From assembly GCA_030446625.1 (NCBI GenBank), contig JAUJMY010000001.1, forward strand, positions 25,191-89,190: a DNA stretch of 64,000 nt, in the 5' to 3' direction. This stretch comes from Gaiellaceae bacterium (GTDB lineage Bacteria > Actinomycetota > Thermoleophilia > Gaiellales > Gaiellaceae). Position numbers and translations under genes: made by a program. The notes under the pieces were generated by a model. It searched no databases and was not told the origin of the DNA. It saw only the letters and a list, made by a program, of their open reading frames with translations. Shown here piece by piece: positions 41,431 to 51,224 of this stretch (within the stretch, counting starts at the first letter, position 1; each line of letters opens with the position of its first letter).

Positions 41431-42486
41431 CTGAGAGTCCTCTACTTCGGGACGTACGCGCGGCGCTACCCCCGCAACGCGCAGGTGATCTCCGCGCTGC
41501 GGCGCGCCGGCGTCGACGTCGTCGAGCGGCACGAGCCCGTGTGGGACGAGCGCGACAACTGGCGCGCGGGGACGCGCTCGCTGCTCCGGCTCGCCCGCGC
41601 GCAGGCACGGCTCGTGCGGCGTGTCGACGGCCGCTTCGACACCGTCGTCGTCGGGTATCCGGGCCACCTCGACGTTCCCGCGGCGCGACGCCAGGCGCGC
41701 GGCGCGCCGGTCGCGTTCAACCCGCTCGTGTCGCTGTGGGACACGCTCGTCGAGGACCGTCGGCGCTTCCGGGCCGCGAGCGCGGCCGCGCGGGCGCTGC
41801 GAGCGCTCGACCGCGCCGCGCTGCGCGCCGCGGACGTCGTCGTCGCCGACACCGAGGCGCACGCGGCGTTCCTCGCGGAGCTCGGCGGCCTCCCGCGCGA
41901 GCGCGTCGCGTCGATCTTCGTCGGCGCGGAGGAGCGCGTGTTCGCACCCGGTTGGGCGCCGCGCCGACCGCCGCTCTTCGTCGGGAAGCTGATTCCCCTG
42001 CACGGCCTCGAGACGATTCTCGAAGCCGCACGTCTCGCGCCCGACGTCGAGCTCCGGGTGATCGGCAGCGGCCAGCTCGACGCGCTCCTGGAGCGCCGCC
42101 CGCCGAACGTGGAGTGGGTGCGGTGGGTCGCGTACGAGCGGCTGGGCGACGAGCTGCGGAGCGCCGCGTGCGCGCTCGGGATCTTCGGGACGTCCGCGAA
42201 GGCCACACGCGTGATCCCGAACAAGGTGTTCCAGGCACTCGCGTGCGCGACGCCGCTCGTCACCGCCGACACGCCGGCCGCGCGGGAGCTGCTCGTCGAC
42301 GGGGAGAGCGCGCTGCTCGTTCCGGCGGGCGACCCCGAGGCGCTGGCGCGGGCGCTGCGACGGCTGACGACCGAGCGCGACCTCGCTGCGCGCCTCAGCG
42401 CGGGGGGGCACGCGGCGTACCGCGCGCGCGCGAGCGAGGACGTTCTCGGCGCCGAGTGGCGCGCCCTGCTCGAGCGGCTGCTCTAG
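41431..42486 (+). CDS. GT4-family glycosyltransferase
   Basis: A 351-residue GT-B enzyme when started at CTG 41431: RVLYFGTYARRYPRNAQVI at the N-terminus is the usual beginning of this group. The C-domain has PLFVGKLIPLHGLETILEAA, VRWVAYERLGDEL and VIPNKVFQALACATPLVTADTPAARELL. GTG 41485 would remove the first strand; no ATG, GTG or TTG occurs between the upstream stop (41392-41394) and 41485. GGAG stands six bases before the CTG. The acceptor is unknown. Confidence 0.8.
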   Translation: MRVLYFGTYARRYPRNAQVISALRRAGVDVVERHEPVWDERDNWRAGTRSLLRLARAQARLVRRVDGRFDTVVVGYPGHLDVPAARRQARGAPVAFNPLVSLWDTLVEDRRRFRAASAAARALRALDRAALRAADVVVADTEAHAAFLAELGGLPRERVASIFVGAEERVFAPGWAPRRPPLFVGKLIPLHGLETILEAARLAPDVELRVIGSGQLDALLERRPPNVEWVRWVAYERLGDELRSAACALGIFGTSAKATRVIPNKVFQALACATPLVTADTPAARELLVDGESALLVPAGDPEALARALRRLTTERDLAARLSAGGHAAYRARASEDVLGAEWRALLERLL

Positions 42487-42495
42487 GCTCCGGCC

Positions 42496-43923
42496 GTGCT
42501 GCGCCGACTGCGCCCGCAGCCGCTCCTGTCGCTCGCCGTCTCCGCGTTCGCGCTCGGCTTCGGCGCGCTCTCGATGCTGCGGCACGCCTCCTTCGAGACG
42601 GGGCGATTCGACCTCGGGAACATGGCCCAGGCCGTGTGGTCGACCTCGCACGGTCGACCGCTCGAGGCGACGAGCCTCGGCGGCGAGCAGTTCGTCCGCC
42701 TGGGCGCGCACTTCGACCCGATCCTCGCCCTCTTCGCGCCGCTCTGGTGGCTGTGGCCGAGCCCGAACCTCCTCCTGGCCGTCCAGGCGGCCGCCACGGC
42801 GCTCGGCGCGCTGCCCGTGTTCTGGCTCGCGCGGAAGCACCTCGGCTCGGAGCGCGTGGCACTGGGACTCGCGCTCGCGTACCTCCTCTCGCCGGCGCTG
42901 CACTGGCAGACCCTCAGCGAGTTCCATCCCGTCGCGCTCGCGACGCCGTTCCTGCTCTTCGCGATCTGGTACCTCGACGAGCAGCGGATGGTTCCGTTCC
43001 TGGTCTTCGCCCTGCTCGCGGTCGCGACGAAGGAGCACGTCGGGCTTGCCGTCGCCGGGCTCGGCGCCTGGTACGCGCTCTCGCGACGGCAGTGGCGCGC
43101 GGGCGCGCTCGCCGCGGCGGGCGGCGTCGCGGTGTCCGCGCTCGCGCTCGGCCTCGTCATCCCGCACTTCAGCCCCGAGGGCGCGTCGAGCTTCTACGGG
43201 CGGTACGCCCACGTCGGCGGCAGCGCGGGCGGCGTCGCGCGGACGCTGCTCGAGGAGCCCGCAACCGTCGCGCGCGCGCTGACGGAGCAGCGCGACGCCG
43301 CGTTCCTGCTGCAGCTCCTCCTGCCCGTGCTCGGCGCCTGCCTCGCCGCGCCGCTGCTGCTCGCCGCCGCGCTACCCGAGCTCCTGCTCAACCTGCTCTC
43401 CGCGACACGGACGCAGACGTCGATCCACTTCCACTACTCGGCCGCCACGCTGCCGTTCGTGTACGCAGGCGCGGTGCTCGGCGTCGCTCGGCTCGCGCGA
43501 GGGCGACCCCGTGTGGCCGAGCGCGCGGCCGGAGCCCTCGTCGCGGTGTCGCTCGCCGCCGGGTACGCACTCGGCCCGCTCCCGGTGTGGGCCGCGTTCC
43601 CGGGAGCCGAGCGTCTCGCCACCGGCACCTTCGACGTCAGCGCGCACGACCGCGCGGCCCTGCGCGCGACGGAGCTGGTTCCCGACTCGGCCGTCGTCAG
43701 CACGTCCAACTCGCTCGGCGGGCACCTCTCGGAGCGCCGCCGGATCCTGAGCTTCCCGTACCTGCACGACGCGGAGTGGGTGGCCGTCGACGAGACCGAG
43801 CCCGGGTACTCCGACCGGATCGCGCCGCTGCCCCACGCGGCCGCGATCGCGCGCCTCCGCCGCGACGACGCGTGGCGGCTCGTCTTCTCGGAGGACGGCG
43901 TGCTCGTGTTCCGGCGCCGGTAG
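42496..43923 (+). CDS. DUF2079 multispanning membrane protein (GT-C-like)
   Basis: A 475-residue protein with about ten membrane segments. FETGRFDLGNMAQAVWSTSHGRPL near 35-58 and AHFDPILALFAPLWWLWP are DUF2079 signatures; the fold resembles GT-C glycosyltransferases that use lipid-linked sugars. A soluble C-terminal tail (DSAVVSTSNSLGGHLSERR) follows. The GTG lies six bases after TAGGCT (42484-42489), whose TAG is also the stop of the GT4 gene. Confidence 0.8.
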   Translation: MLRRLRPQPLLSLAVSAFALGFGALSMLRHASFETGRFDLGNMAQAVWSTSHGRPLEATSLGGEQFVRLGAHFDPILALFAPLWWLWPSPNLLLAVQAAATALGALPVFWLARKHLGSERVALGLALAYLLSPALHWQTLSEFHPVALATPFLLFAIWYLDEQRMVPFLVFALLAVATKEHVGLAVAGLGAWYALSRRQWRAGALAAAGGVAVSALALGLVIPHFSPEGASSFYGRYAHVGGSAGGVARTLLEEPATVARALTEQRDAAFLLQLLLPVLGACLAAPLLLAAALPELLLNLLSATRTQTSIHFHYSAATLPFVYAGAVLGVARLARGRPRVAERAAGALVAVSLAAGYALGPLPVWAAFPGAERLATGTFDVSAHDRAALRATELVPDSAVVSTSNSLGGHLSERRRILSFPYLHDAEWVAVDETEPGYSDRIAPLPHAAAIARLRRDDAWRLVFSEDGVLVFRRR

Positions 43924-43948
43924 CGCGGGTGCGCGCGGCGTGGCCGTG

Positions 43949-45166
43949 TCAGATCGGGACCGTCTGCGGCAGGAGGTACGCGCACAGCGCGAACCCGAGC
44001 CACTGCGCCGGGCGATCGTCCTCCGCGGCCGCGAGCGGAACTGTCCACGCCGTGTACCACGGCGCGAGGTACGGCACCGCGAGCAGGAGCAGCGCCGCCG
44101 CGAGCCCGAGACGCGCGCGGCCGCGCCACGCCTCGCGCAGCAGCCACACGTACGCCGCGACGAACGCGAGCGCAAGCGTGGCCGTCGCGACGCCGTCGGG
44201 GATCCCGAGCGCGCTCAGGCGGCTGGGGAGCGCGAACCGAGTCTCGCCGTTCGCGTTTCGCGCGAGCGACGCGAAGGCGCCGATCCAGTCGAACCCGTAG
44301 CGCCACGTGGCGGCCCCCACAAGCAGAGTGGCCGTCACGGCGAAGCCGAGGTGGCCGACGCGGCGCCCACTCGCGCGAGCCTCGAGTGCGCGGAGCGGCA
44401 GGAAGAGGAGCGGCACCCACTTCACGAGGGCCGCGGCGGCCCACGCGGCGCCCGCGAGCTGGCGCCGTCCGACGGCGCCGAGCGCGAGCGCGGCGAGGAC
44501 GAGCAGCGCGATCCACGCGTCGTTGTGCCCGCCCCCGCCGAAGTGCAGGGCGAGCACCGGGTTCCAGCCGACGAACGCGAGCGCGAACGCCGGGCGGCGC
44601 GAGAGGCGCGCGGCGAGTCCCGCAGCCGCGACGATCGCCGCCGCCGCGAGGGTCTTGAACAGCCACGCCGCCGCGGAGGGCGACGTGCCCGCCGCGAGCG
44701 CGAGCGGCTCCGTGGCGAGCGTGAACGCGGGCCCGTACACGGAGGTCGTGTCGCGCCAGGCCGCACCCACGTGTGGAAAGGCGGGGTCGCCCGCGTACGC
44801 GCTCGGCGGATCCGCGTACGGATTCCCGCCGTGCACGGCCGCGATCCGGCCGTAGTCCCAGTACGTCCACGCGTCGGTCGAGAGGAGGAGCGGCGCGCCG
44901 AGCGGGGCGAGTTGGATCGCGACGGCGAGCGCGGCGACGACGGCGAGCCGCGGCGCGGCGCCGCGCAGCGCGAGCAGGCCGGCGCCGTACGCGGCAAGCG
45001 CGCCCGCGGCGCACGCGAGGAAGAGCCACGCCCAGCGCTCGTCGCCGTCCGGCCGCCCACCCTCGACGGGCTCGAGCGCCGAATCCGCCGGCCACGCCGC
45101 CGCGACGCACGCGACCACGAGGGCGAGCGCGGCGACGCCTGCGGCCGCCGCGGCGCGGCCGCGCAC
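43949..45166 (-). CDS. GT-C-type mannosyltransferase-like membrane protein
   Basis: A 405-residue membrane protein with ten or more helices. STDAWTYWDYGRIAAVHGGNPY near 95-116 carries the acidic motif of the first external loop in GT-C enzymes such as actinobacterial alpha-1,6-mannosyltransferases; VYGPAFTL and FGGGGHNDAWI follow, and PYLAPWYTAW closes. It is convergent with the DUF2079 gene and its GTG overlaps the stop of the PBP gene. The glycan made is unknown. Confidence 0.75.
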   Translation of the reverse strand: MRGRAAAAAGVAALALVVACVAAAWPADSALEPVEGGRPDGDERWAWLFLACAAGALAAYGAGLLALRGAAPRLAVVAALAVAIQLAPLGAPLLLSTDAWTYWDYGRIAAVHGGNPYADPPSAYAGDPAFPHVGAAWRDTTSVYGPAFTLATEPLALAAGTSPSAAAWLFKTLAAAAIVAAAGLAARLSRRPAFALAFVGWNPVLALHFGGGGHNDAWIALLVLAALALGAVGRRQLAGAAWAAAALVKWVPLLFLPLRALEARASGRRVGHLGFAVTATLLVGAATWRYGFDWIGAFASLARNANGETRFALPSRLSALGIPDGVATATLALAFVAAYVWLLREAWRGRARLGLAAALLLLAVPYLAPWYTAWTVPLAAAEDDRPAQWLGFALCAYLLPQTVPI

Positions 45167-47457
45167 TACGGCGAGATGGGAGGTTCCGGCGGAGGCACGG
45201 GCTCAGCGGGAGGCGGCGGAGGAGGAGGCGGAGGTGCGGGAGCGGGTGCGGGTGCGGGGGCCGGTGCGGGGGCCGGTGCGGGTGCGGGGGTCGGCTTCGG
45301 GGTCGGCGCGGGGGGCGGCTCCGAGGTGCCGCCGCCGCTCGACGGGCCCGAGTCGTAGCCGCCGCTGTAGCCGCTGCTGTAGCCGTCGTGGTCGTCGTCG
45401 GACGTCGAGTAGCCGCCCGACATCGCGTACCGGCCGCGGAAGGAGATCCAGTTCGGCCAGTCGGACGGCAACCGCCACGAGAGCACGGGTGCCGGCGAGA
45501 GCGCCTCGCGCATGAACTTGCCCCAGATCTCGGCCGGGAACGTGCCGCCGGCGACCCTGATCCCGTGGACGCTCGTCATCGGCACCTGCGCGCGCGGGTA
45601 GCCCACCCACACCGTCGTCGTCAGGTTCGGCGTGTAGCCGCAGAACCATGCGTCGGTGTGGTTGTCGGTCGTGCCCGTCTTGCCCGCCGCCGGGCGTCCG
45701 ATGACGGCGTTCGGCCACCCGGTGCCCGAGTGGATGTTGCGCTCGAGGATCTTCGTCACCTCGTACGCGACGCCATCCGGGATCGCCCGCTCCCGCTTCA
45801 CCTCGCCCCAGCTCCGATCGACCTTGCCGTCGGCGAACACGACCTTCTTGATCGCGCGCGGCCGCGAGTAGATCCCGCCCGCGGCGAGCGTCGCGTAGGC
45901 CGACGCCATCTCGAGCGGCGAGACCTCCGCGGAGCCGAGCCCGAGGGAAGGCACGTAGGCGCCGTCCTTCGTCTTGAGCGACGAGCGGATGCCGAGCTTG
46001 CGGGCCATCGCGGCGACCTTGGCCGGCCCGACGTCGAGCGTCAGCCGCGCGTACACCGTGTTGTCCGAGCGCAGCGTCGCGTTGGCGATGGAGGTCGTCC
46101 CGATGTAGCTCTCGTCATAGGTCTCCGGGCACCACGCCGTCGGCGGCTCGTCGTCGCACGAGCCCTCGGGGTCGGTGCTGTACCGGAACGGCGCCGAGAG
46201 GTAGTACGTCGACTCCGGGTTGATCCCCTCGGCGACCGCGGCCGCGAGCACGAACGTCTTGAACGTCGATCCGGCCTGGCGCCTCGCCTGCGACGCGAGG
46301 TTGAACTGGTTCCCCTTCTTGCCGGGCGTCTCCGCGGCCATCGCGCGGATCGCGCCGTTCCGGGGGTCGATCGAGACGAGCGCGGCAGCGGGGTCGTTCT
46401 TGTACGGGAACGTGCTCTTGATCGAGTGCCCGGCGATCTTCTGGAGGCGCGGGTCGATCGTCGTGTGGACGCGAAGCCCGCCGGAGCGGACGGTCTCGGC
46501 GCCGTACTCCTCGATCAGCGCGTCGCGGACGAAGCCGAAGAAGTACTGCTCCTTGATCTCCTTGTACAGCTTCCCCGCCTTCAGCCGCAGTGGCTGCGCG
46601 GCGGCGCGCGCGTACTGCTTCTGCGTGATCGCGCCCGTCGCGACCATCGCGCGCAGCACGCCGTTGCGCCGGATCAGCGCTGCGGTCGGGTTCCTGAACG
46701 GGTCGTAGCGCGACGGCGCCTGCGGCAGCCCCGCGAGGAGGGCCGACTGCACGAGATCGAGCCGGCGCGCGCTCTTCGAGAAGTACGTCTGCGCCGCGGC
46801 CTCGACGCCGTACGCCTGGCTGCCGTAGTACACGGCGTTCAGGTACGCGCCGAGGATCCAGTCCTTCGTGTGCGTCCGGTTCAGCTTGATCGCGAGGCAC
46901 GCTTCCTTGACCTTCCGCTCGACGGTGCGCTCGCGCGAGACGTTCTTGTAGAGGTTCCGGACGAGCTGCTGCGTGATCGTCGAGCCGCCCTGCACGACCT
47001 TCCCGGCGCGGATGTCCTCGATCAGCGCGCGCGCGATGCCCTCCGCGTCGATGCCGCCGTGCTGGTAGAAGCGCCGGTCCTCGATCGCGATCGTGGCCTT
47101 CGGGAGCCAGCGGCTCATCCTGCGGAGCCCTACCGGCTGGCGGTTCTTCTCGGCCGGGATCGACCCGAGGACGTCGCCGTTCCTCGCGTAGACGAACGAG
47201 TTCTCGCCGATGCGCGCCGGCGTCAGCGCGTCGAGGTCGCAGTTGGAGCCGAGCGTGGCCGCGCCCGTGAACGTTCCCGCGGCGAGGACGGCCGCAGCCG
47301 AGACGACGATCGCCGCCGCGAGTGCGAAGCGCGGCCGGCGCGTGACGCGGGAGCGCCGCCGGTGACGACGCCGGCGCGGGTGGAGATCGTCTGCGGCGCG
47401 AGAGCGGGCGCGGGCGGGCGGGCGTGGCCCTCCGCCGCGCGGAGGCGGGGGCGTCAC
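45166..47457 (-). CDS. Class A penicillin-binding protein (PBP1-type)
   Basis: A 763-residue bifunctional cell-wall synthase: membrane anchor near 45-65, GT51 domain ([14 protein letters not shown] catalytic Glu near 127, [26 protein letters not shown]) and transpeptidase domain with Sxx[16 protein letters not shown] and KTG in [10 protein letters not shown]. It ends in a Ser/Gly/Tyr stretch and a long Pro-Ala tail. GTG overlaps the mscS stop by GTGA, so synthesis is coupled to the channel. Confidence 0.9.
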   Translation of the reverse strand: MTPPPPRGGGPRPPARARSRAADDLHPRRRRHRRRSRVTRRPRFALAAAIVVSAAAVLAAGTFTGAATLGSNCDLDALTPARIGENSFVYARNGDVLGSIPAEKNRQPVGLRRMSRWLPKATIAIEDRRFYQHGGIDAEGIARALIEDIRAGKVVQGGSTITQQLVRNLYKNVSRERTVERKVKEACLAIKLNRTHTKDWILGAYLNAVYYGSQAYGVEAAAQTYFSKSARRLDLVQSALLAGLPQAPSRYDPFRNPTAALIRRNGVLRAMVATGAITQKQYARAAAQPLRLKAGKLYKEIKEQYFFGFVRDALIEEYGAETVRSGGLRVHTTIDPRLQKIAGHSIKSTFPYKNDPAAALVSIDPRNGAIRAMAAETPGKKGNQFNLASQARRQAGSTFKTFVLAAAVAEGINPESTYYLSAPFRYSTDPEGSCDDEPPTAWCPETYDESYIGTTSIANATLRSDNTVYARLTLDVGPAKVAAMARKLGIRSSLKTKDGAYVPSLGLGSAEVSPLEMASAYATLAAGGIYSRPRAIKKVVFADGKVDRSWGEVKRERAIPDGVAYEVTKILERNIHSGTGWPNAVIGRPAAGKTGTTDNHTDAWFCGYTPNLTTTVWVGYPRAQVPMTSVHGIRVAGGTFPAEIWGKFMREALSPAPVLSWRLPSDWPNWISFRGRYAMSGGYSTSDDDHDGYSSGYSGGYDSGPSSGGGTSEPPPAPTPKPTPAPAPAPAPAPAPAPAPAPPPPPPPPPAEPVPPPEPPISP
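45233..45300 (+). repeat. Hexanucleotide-like repeat encoding the Pro-Ala tail
   Basis: Tandem units close to GGTGCG and GGGGCC run through this segment and encode alternating Ala-Pro residues at the C-terminus of the penicillin-binding protein. Such tracts can vary in length and are prone to assembly error. Confidence 0.7.
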
Positions 47458-48176
47458 GCGAACACGCCCTCGGCGCGCAGCCGCTCGTGGGCGCGCAGCC
47501 GAAGCTCACGCTCGAGCCGGGCGGCCGCCTCCTCGTCGGAGGCGTGCGCGCGCAGCGTGATCGTCGCGTCGGCGCCGAGCTCGCTCACGAAGACCTCGAC
47601 GCCGTCGTCCGCGGCGGTCTCGCGCCTCAACAGGTCCACGACGGGGCCGAGCTCGTGGCTGAGTGGTACCTGCAAAGTGACCTCGGCGACTTTCTCTCGG
47701 CTGACGATCGTGGAGTTGCGGATCGTATCCGAGGCGAGCTTCTCGTTCGGGATCACGAGCCGCGAGCGGTCGTCGAGGCGGATGAACGTGTACGTGAGGC
47801 CGATCTCCTCGACGACACCGGCGTCCTCGCCGACCTCGACGCGGTCGCCGATCCGGAGCGGCTGCGAGAGCGCGATCAGGATCCCCGCCACCGCGTTCGC
47901 GAGCGTCCGCTGCGCGGCGAACCCGACGACGAGCGCGACGACCGCGGAGGAGGCGAGGATGCCGCCGGCAATCGCGCGCACGGGCGGAATCGTGAGCAGC
48001 GCGGAGAGGACGCCCACGGCCACGATCGCCGTCGTTGCCGTCCGGCGCAGCACGCGGTAACGCGTCGCCGTCTCCGGGGCGAGCTGCCGGCGCGCGATCG
48101 CGCGGTCGACGACCTGCGCCGCGGCGAGCGCGACGAGAATCACGACTGCGACGACGCTGGCGCGCTCCCAGGACAT
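47454..48176 (-). CDS. MscS-family small mechanosensitive channel
   Basis: A 240-residue protein: one N-terminal helix, two more hydrophobic helices and the pore helix [36 protein letters not shown] in split form (TM3 near 76-108), then the beta domain [28 protein letters not shown], characteristic of MscS. It relieves osmotic pressure. Coupled to the downstream cell-wall synthase by overlapping codons. Confidence 0.88.
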   Translation of the reverse strand: MSWERASVVAVVILVALAAAQVVDRAIARRQLAPETATRYRVLRRTATTAIVAVGVLSALLTIPPVRAIAGGILASSAVVALVVGFAAQRTLANAVAGILIALSQPLRIGDRVEVGEDAGVVEEIGLTYTFIRLDDRSRLVIPNEKLASDTIRNSTIVSREKVAEVTLQVPLSHELGPVVDLLRRETAADDGVEVFVSELGADATITLRAHASDEEAAARLERELRLRAHERLRAEGVFA

Positions 48177-48226
48177 GCCGTCGTCTATTCGACGGGCGGG
48201 CGGCGGCTCCTTAGCGGCTCCGTATC

Positions 48227-49480
48227 ATGCTCGGCGTCGTGAGCGTCGGCGAACGCCTTCGGGAGGCACGCGCTCCGACCACGCGGCTCGACCTGCGCCT
48301 CACGCGGAGCCCCGCGCTCGAGATCTTCGTCTGGAGCCGGCTCGCGATCTGGGCCGGCGCGCTGCTCGCGTTCACGTGGTTCGAGCCCAACCGCCACCCG
48401 AACGCCGAGCGCTGGGACAACGAGTTCCTGCACGACGTCGGCTGGGTCGTCGACATCTGGGCGCGCTGGGACAGCGGCTGGTTCCTCCAGATCGCCGAGC
48501 ACGGCTACGCGTCGGATCCCTCGCGCGCGCCCGCGTTCTTCCCCGCGTACCCCGCTCTCGTCGGGCTGCTCGGGCGCGTCCTCGGCGGACACTTCCTGGT
48601 CGCCGGCGTGATCGTCTCGCTCGTCGCGGGGCTGCTCGCGTTCGTCCTCCTCTACCGGCTCGCCGAGCAGCGCGTCGGCGCGGACGCAGCGCGCCGCGCG
48701 GTCGTCTACCTCGCCCTCTTCCCGGCCGCGCTCTTCCTCCAGGCGGTCTACAGCGAGTCGCTCTTCCTGCTCTCCGCGGTCGCGGCCTTCCTGTTCGCGG
48801 AGCGCGGTCGCTGGTTGCACGCGGCGGGGGCGGCGGCGGTAGCGCTCCTCACGCGACCCGTCGCGATCGCGCTCCTGCCCGCGCTCGCGCTCCTCGCCTG
48901 GCGCTCGCCGCGGCGGCGCTCGGCGCTCGCGCGGCTCGCGCTCGCACCCGCGAGCTTCCTCCTCTACCCGCTCCTCCTCTGGCAGCAGGTGGGGGATCCG
49001 CTCGCGTTCGCGCGTGCACAGGACGAGTGGCACCGGTCGCTCTCGCCGCTCGGGCCGCTCGGCGGCGCGTGGCACGGCCTCGAGGCAGCCGTCGCCGGGA
49101 TCCGGCAGCTCGTCGCCGGCACGGGCGGTCGCGTCTACTGGCCGATCGAAGACGCCGACCCGATGCACGCCGCCGCCGTCAACATCAGCGCGTTCGCCTT
49201 CCTGCTCCTCTTCGCCGCGCTCACGTTCGTCGCCTGGCGACGGCTCGGAGCGCCCTACGGGGTCTATGCGGCGCTCGCGCTCGCGATTCCGCTCAGCCTG
49301 CCGAGCGAGCGCTGGCCGCTGCTCTCCCTCCCGCGCTTCGGGCTGGTCGCGTTCCCGCTCTTCCTCGCGCTGGCGGTCGTCGCGCGGAGCCAGCGCGCGA
49401 GCACCGCAGTCGTCGGCGTCAGCTCGCTGCTGCTCGGGATCGCCGTCGTGCAATGGGCGCTCTGGCAATGGGTCGCCTGA
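48227..49480 (+). CDS. PIG-V-like integral membrane glycosyltransferase
   Basis: A 417-residue protein with about nine membrane segments. DIWARWDSGWFLQIAEHGY near 76-94 matches the W(x)RWDSxxYxxIAxxGY loop of PIG-V/GT76-type mannosyltransferases, and AFFPAYPALVGLLGR follows it. It likely transfers a sugar from a lipid carrier at the outer membrane face. ATG 48227 overlaps TATCAT (48223-48228); GTG 48239, ten bases further on, is a possible leaderless start. Confidence 0.78.
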   Translation: MLGVVSVGERLREARAPTTRLDLRLTRSPALEIFVWSRLAIWAGALLAFTWFEPNRHPNAERWDNEFLHDVGWVVDIWARWDSGWFLQIAEHGYASDPSRAPAFFPAYPALVGLLGRVLGGHFLVAGVIVSLVAGLLAFVLLYRLAEQRVGADAARRAVVYLALFPAALFLQAVYSESLFLLSAVAAFLFAERGRWLHAAGAAAVALLTRPVAIALLPALALLAWRSPRRRSALARLALAPASFLLYPLLLWQQVGDPLAFARAQDEWHRSLSPLGPLGGAWHGLEAAVAGIRQLVAGTGGRVYWPIEDADPMHAAAVNISAFAFLLLFAALTFVAWRRLGAPYGVYAALALAIPLSLPSERWPLLSLPRFGLVAFPLFLALAVVARSQRASTAVVGVSSLLLGIAVVQWALWQWVA

Positions 49481-50064
49481 GCGAGCTCGACGCGGTGACG
49501 CTCGACGCGTACGGCACGCTCCTCGAGCTCCGCGGCCCCGTCGGCTCGCTCGCGCGCCTGCTTCCGGAGCACGACCCGGCGGAGGTCGAGCGCGCGTTCC
49601 GCGCCGAAGTCGAGTACTACGTCCCGCGCTCGCACCACGGCCGGGACGGCGCCAGCCTCGCGCGGCTCCAGCGCGAGTGCGCGGACGTGTTCAACGACGC
49701 GCTCGGCTCGTCGCTCTCGCCGGAGGAGTACGTCGCGGCGCTCGAGTACGAGTTCCTGCCCGGCGCGCTGGAGACGGTCGCGGCGCTCAGCGCGCGCGGG
49801 CTCTCGCTCGCGATCGTGGCCAACTGGGACATCGGCCTCGTCGACCGGCTGGCGCCGCTCGGGATCCCGGTCTGCACATCCGCCGAGGCGGGCGCGCCGA
49901 AGCCCGACCCGGCCCCGTTCCAGCTCGCCCTCGAGCGGCTCGGGGTCCGGCCCGAGCGCACGCTCCACATCGGCGACAGCCGCGCGGACGCGGACGGCGC
50001 GGCGGCGGCGAACCTCCACTTCGCGTGGGCGCCCGTCGCGGAGGCGGTGGCCCAGTGGACGTGA
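49468..50064 (+). CDS. HAD-superfamily hydrolase
   Basis: A 198-residue HAD protein: motif I DAVTLDAYGTLLEL (Asp nucleophile near 8-12), motif II SLAIVANWD (with N/D), Lys in EAGAPKPDPAPF and motif IV HIGDSRADADGAAAA. The cap is helical (subfamily IA). It overlaps the end of the PIG-V-like gene by 13 bases. Substrate unknown; small phosphate esters are usual. Confidence 0.8.
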   Translation: MGRLSELDAVTLDAYGTLLELRGPVGSLARLLPEHDPAEVERAFRAEVEYYVPRSHHGRDGASLARLQRECADVFNDALGSSLSPEEYVAALEYEFLPGALETVAALSARGLSLAIVANWDIGLVDRLAPLGIPVCTSAEAGAPKPDPAPFQLALERLGVRPERTLHIGDSRADADGAAAANLHFAWAPVAEAVAQWT

Positions 50065-50750
50065 GCGCGGCCGAGACGGGGGGCGCGCGCAGCAACGCGC
50101 GGCTCGCCGCCTGGCTCGCGCTCGTGGGGACGCTCGCGATCGCCGGCTACGCGCTGCGCTTCACGGCGGACGCGCCCCCGGACCGGAACGTGTTCTACAA
50201 GTGGTCGACCGTCGGAGGCGCGCTCTTCCAGTTCGGCTTCATCCTCGGGATCGTGCTGCTGATCGCGGTCGCCGGGCCGGCTCGCGAACTGCTCGCCCTC
50301 CGCCGGCCGCGAAGCTGGAGCCGGGCCGCCGCGCTCGCCGCGGGACTCTTCGTGGCGACGTTCGTCGTCGCCGCGGCGCTCGACCCGATCCTGCACGCGG
50401 GCGACGAGCAGGGTCTGACGCCGACGGAATGGGACCCGACGCGCGCGCTCCCCTTCGCCGCCAACTTCGTGCTCGTCGCCGCGTTCGTCCCCGTCGTCGA
50501 GGAGCTCGCGTTCCGCGGGCTCGGCTTCTCCCTGCTCGAGCGGTTCGGACAGCCGGTCGCGATCTTCGCCGTGGGCGTCCTCTTCGGGCTCGCGCACGGA
50601 CTCCTCGCGGCGCTGCCGATCCTGGTCTTCTTCGGCGTCGGCCTCGCGTGGCTGCGCGCGCGGACGGACAGCGTCTACCCGTGCATCCTCCTGCACGGGG
50701 TCTTCAACGGCGTGTCGCTCCTCGCCGCCGTCACCGTCGCCGGAGCCTGA
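50061..50750 (+). CDS. CPBP-family intramembrane metalloprotease
   Basis: A 229-residue membrane protein. VPVVEELAFRGLGFSLLE carries the EExxxR motif, GVLFGLAHGLLAALPILVFFGVGLAW (split) carries FxxxH, and YPCILLHGVFNGVSLL carries HxxxN, the three CPBP/Abi motifs. GTG 50061 overlaps the HAD stop (GTGA). The substrate is unknown. Confidence 0.85.
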   Translation: MSAAETGGARSNARLAAWLALVGTLAIAGYALRFTADAPPDRNVFYKWSTVGGALFQFGFILGIVLLIAVAGPARELLALRRPRSWSRAAALAAGLFVATFVVAAALDPILHAGDEQGLTPTEWDPTRALPFAANFVLVAAFVPVVEELAFRGLGFSLLERFGQPVAIFAVGVLFGLAHGLLAALPILVFFGVGLAWLRARTDSVYPCILLHGVFNGVSLLAAVTVAGA

Positions 50751-50751
50751 G

Positions 50752-51216
50752 CTGCGGGCCGCGGCCGCCGTCGCGCTCGTCGTGCTGCTCGCGGCGGGGT
50801 GGCTCGGCTACGACCGCGTGTACGGGCGCGGCGACGACCGGCCGCTCGCGTGGCGCGACCACACGGCCGCGCTCGGCGCGCCGGCGTTCCGCCGCGCGGC
50901 TGCAGGAGCGTTCTCGAGCCGTCGCGACCTCGCCGTGTTCCTCGACCGCGAGGTGCGCGGGCGCGTGCCGCCCCTCCCGCGGCTCGACTTCGCCCGCCGG
51001 GTCGCACTCCTCGCGACCGCAGGCCCGCGCTCGAGCACCGGCTACGCCGTCGAGATCGTCTGCGTCGTCGAGCAGCGGCGACGGGTCGTCGTGCGCGTGC
51101 GGGAGCGGGCGCCGGGCGCCGCGAGCGCGGTCGTGCCTCGTGTCACGTATCCGTTCCGGCTGTTGACCGCGCCGGACACGGGAAAGCCCGTCGAGTTCGT
51201 GTGGGAGGGGCGCTGA
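50752..51216 (+). CDS. Secreted or anchored PrcB-domain-like protein
   Basis: With CTG 50752 the protein has 154 residues and a clear signal/anchor helix (RAAAAVALVVLLAAGWLGY); GTG 50782 would cut it. The C-terminal part (PRLDFARRVALLATAGPRSS, TGYAVEIVCV, RVRERAPGAA) resembles the PrcB C-terminal domain of protease-associated proteins. GGAG lies six bases before the CTG, just after the CPBP protease stop. It may be a lipoprotein-like partner of that protease, but this is only positional. Confidence 0.55.
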   Translation: MRAAAAVALVVLLAAGWLGYDRVYGRGDDRPLAWRDHTAALGAPAFRRAAAGAFSSRRDLAVFLDREVRGRVPPLPRLDFARRVALLATAGPRSSTGYAVEIVCVVEQRRRVVVRVRERAPGAASAVVPRVTYPFRLLTAPDTGKPVEFVWEGR

Positions 51217-51224
51217 GGCGGACG

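Noticed and set aside
41304-44300. A 998-codon frame overlapping GT4 and DUF2079 genes on the same strand
   Set aside because: Low-complexity Arg/Ala sequence in another frame of two genes with clear families.
45233-45300. CRISPR-like or intergenic tandem repeat
   Set aside because: The repeat is inside a gene and encodes a Pro-Ala tail; there are no spacers.
44773-48060. A 1095-codon frame antisense to the PBP and GT-C genes
   Set aside because: Arg/Pro-rich sequence crossing three well-supported genes on the opposite strand; a GC artefact.
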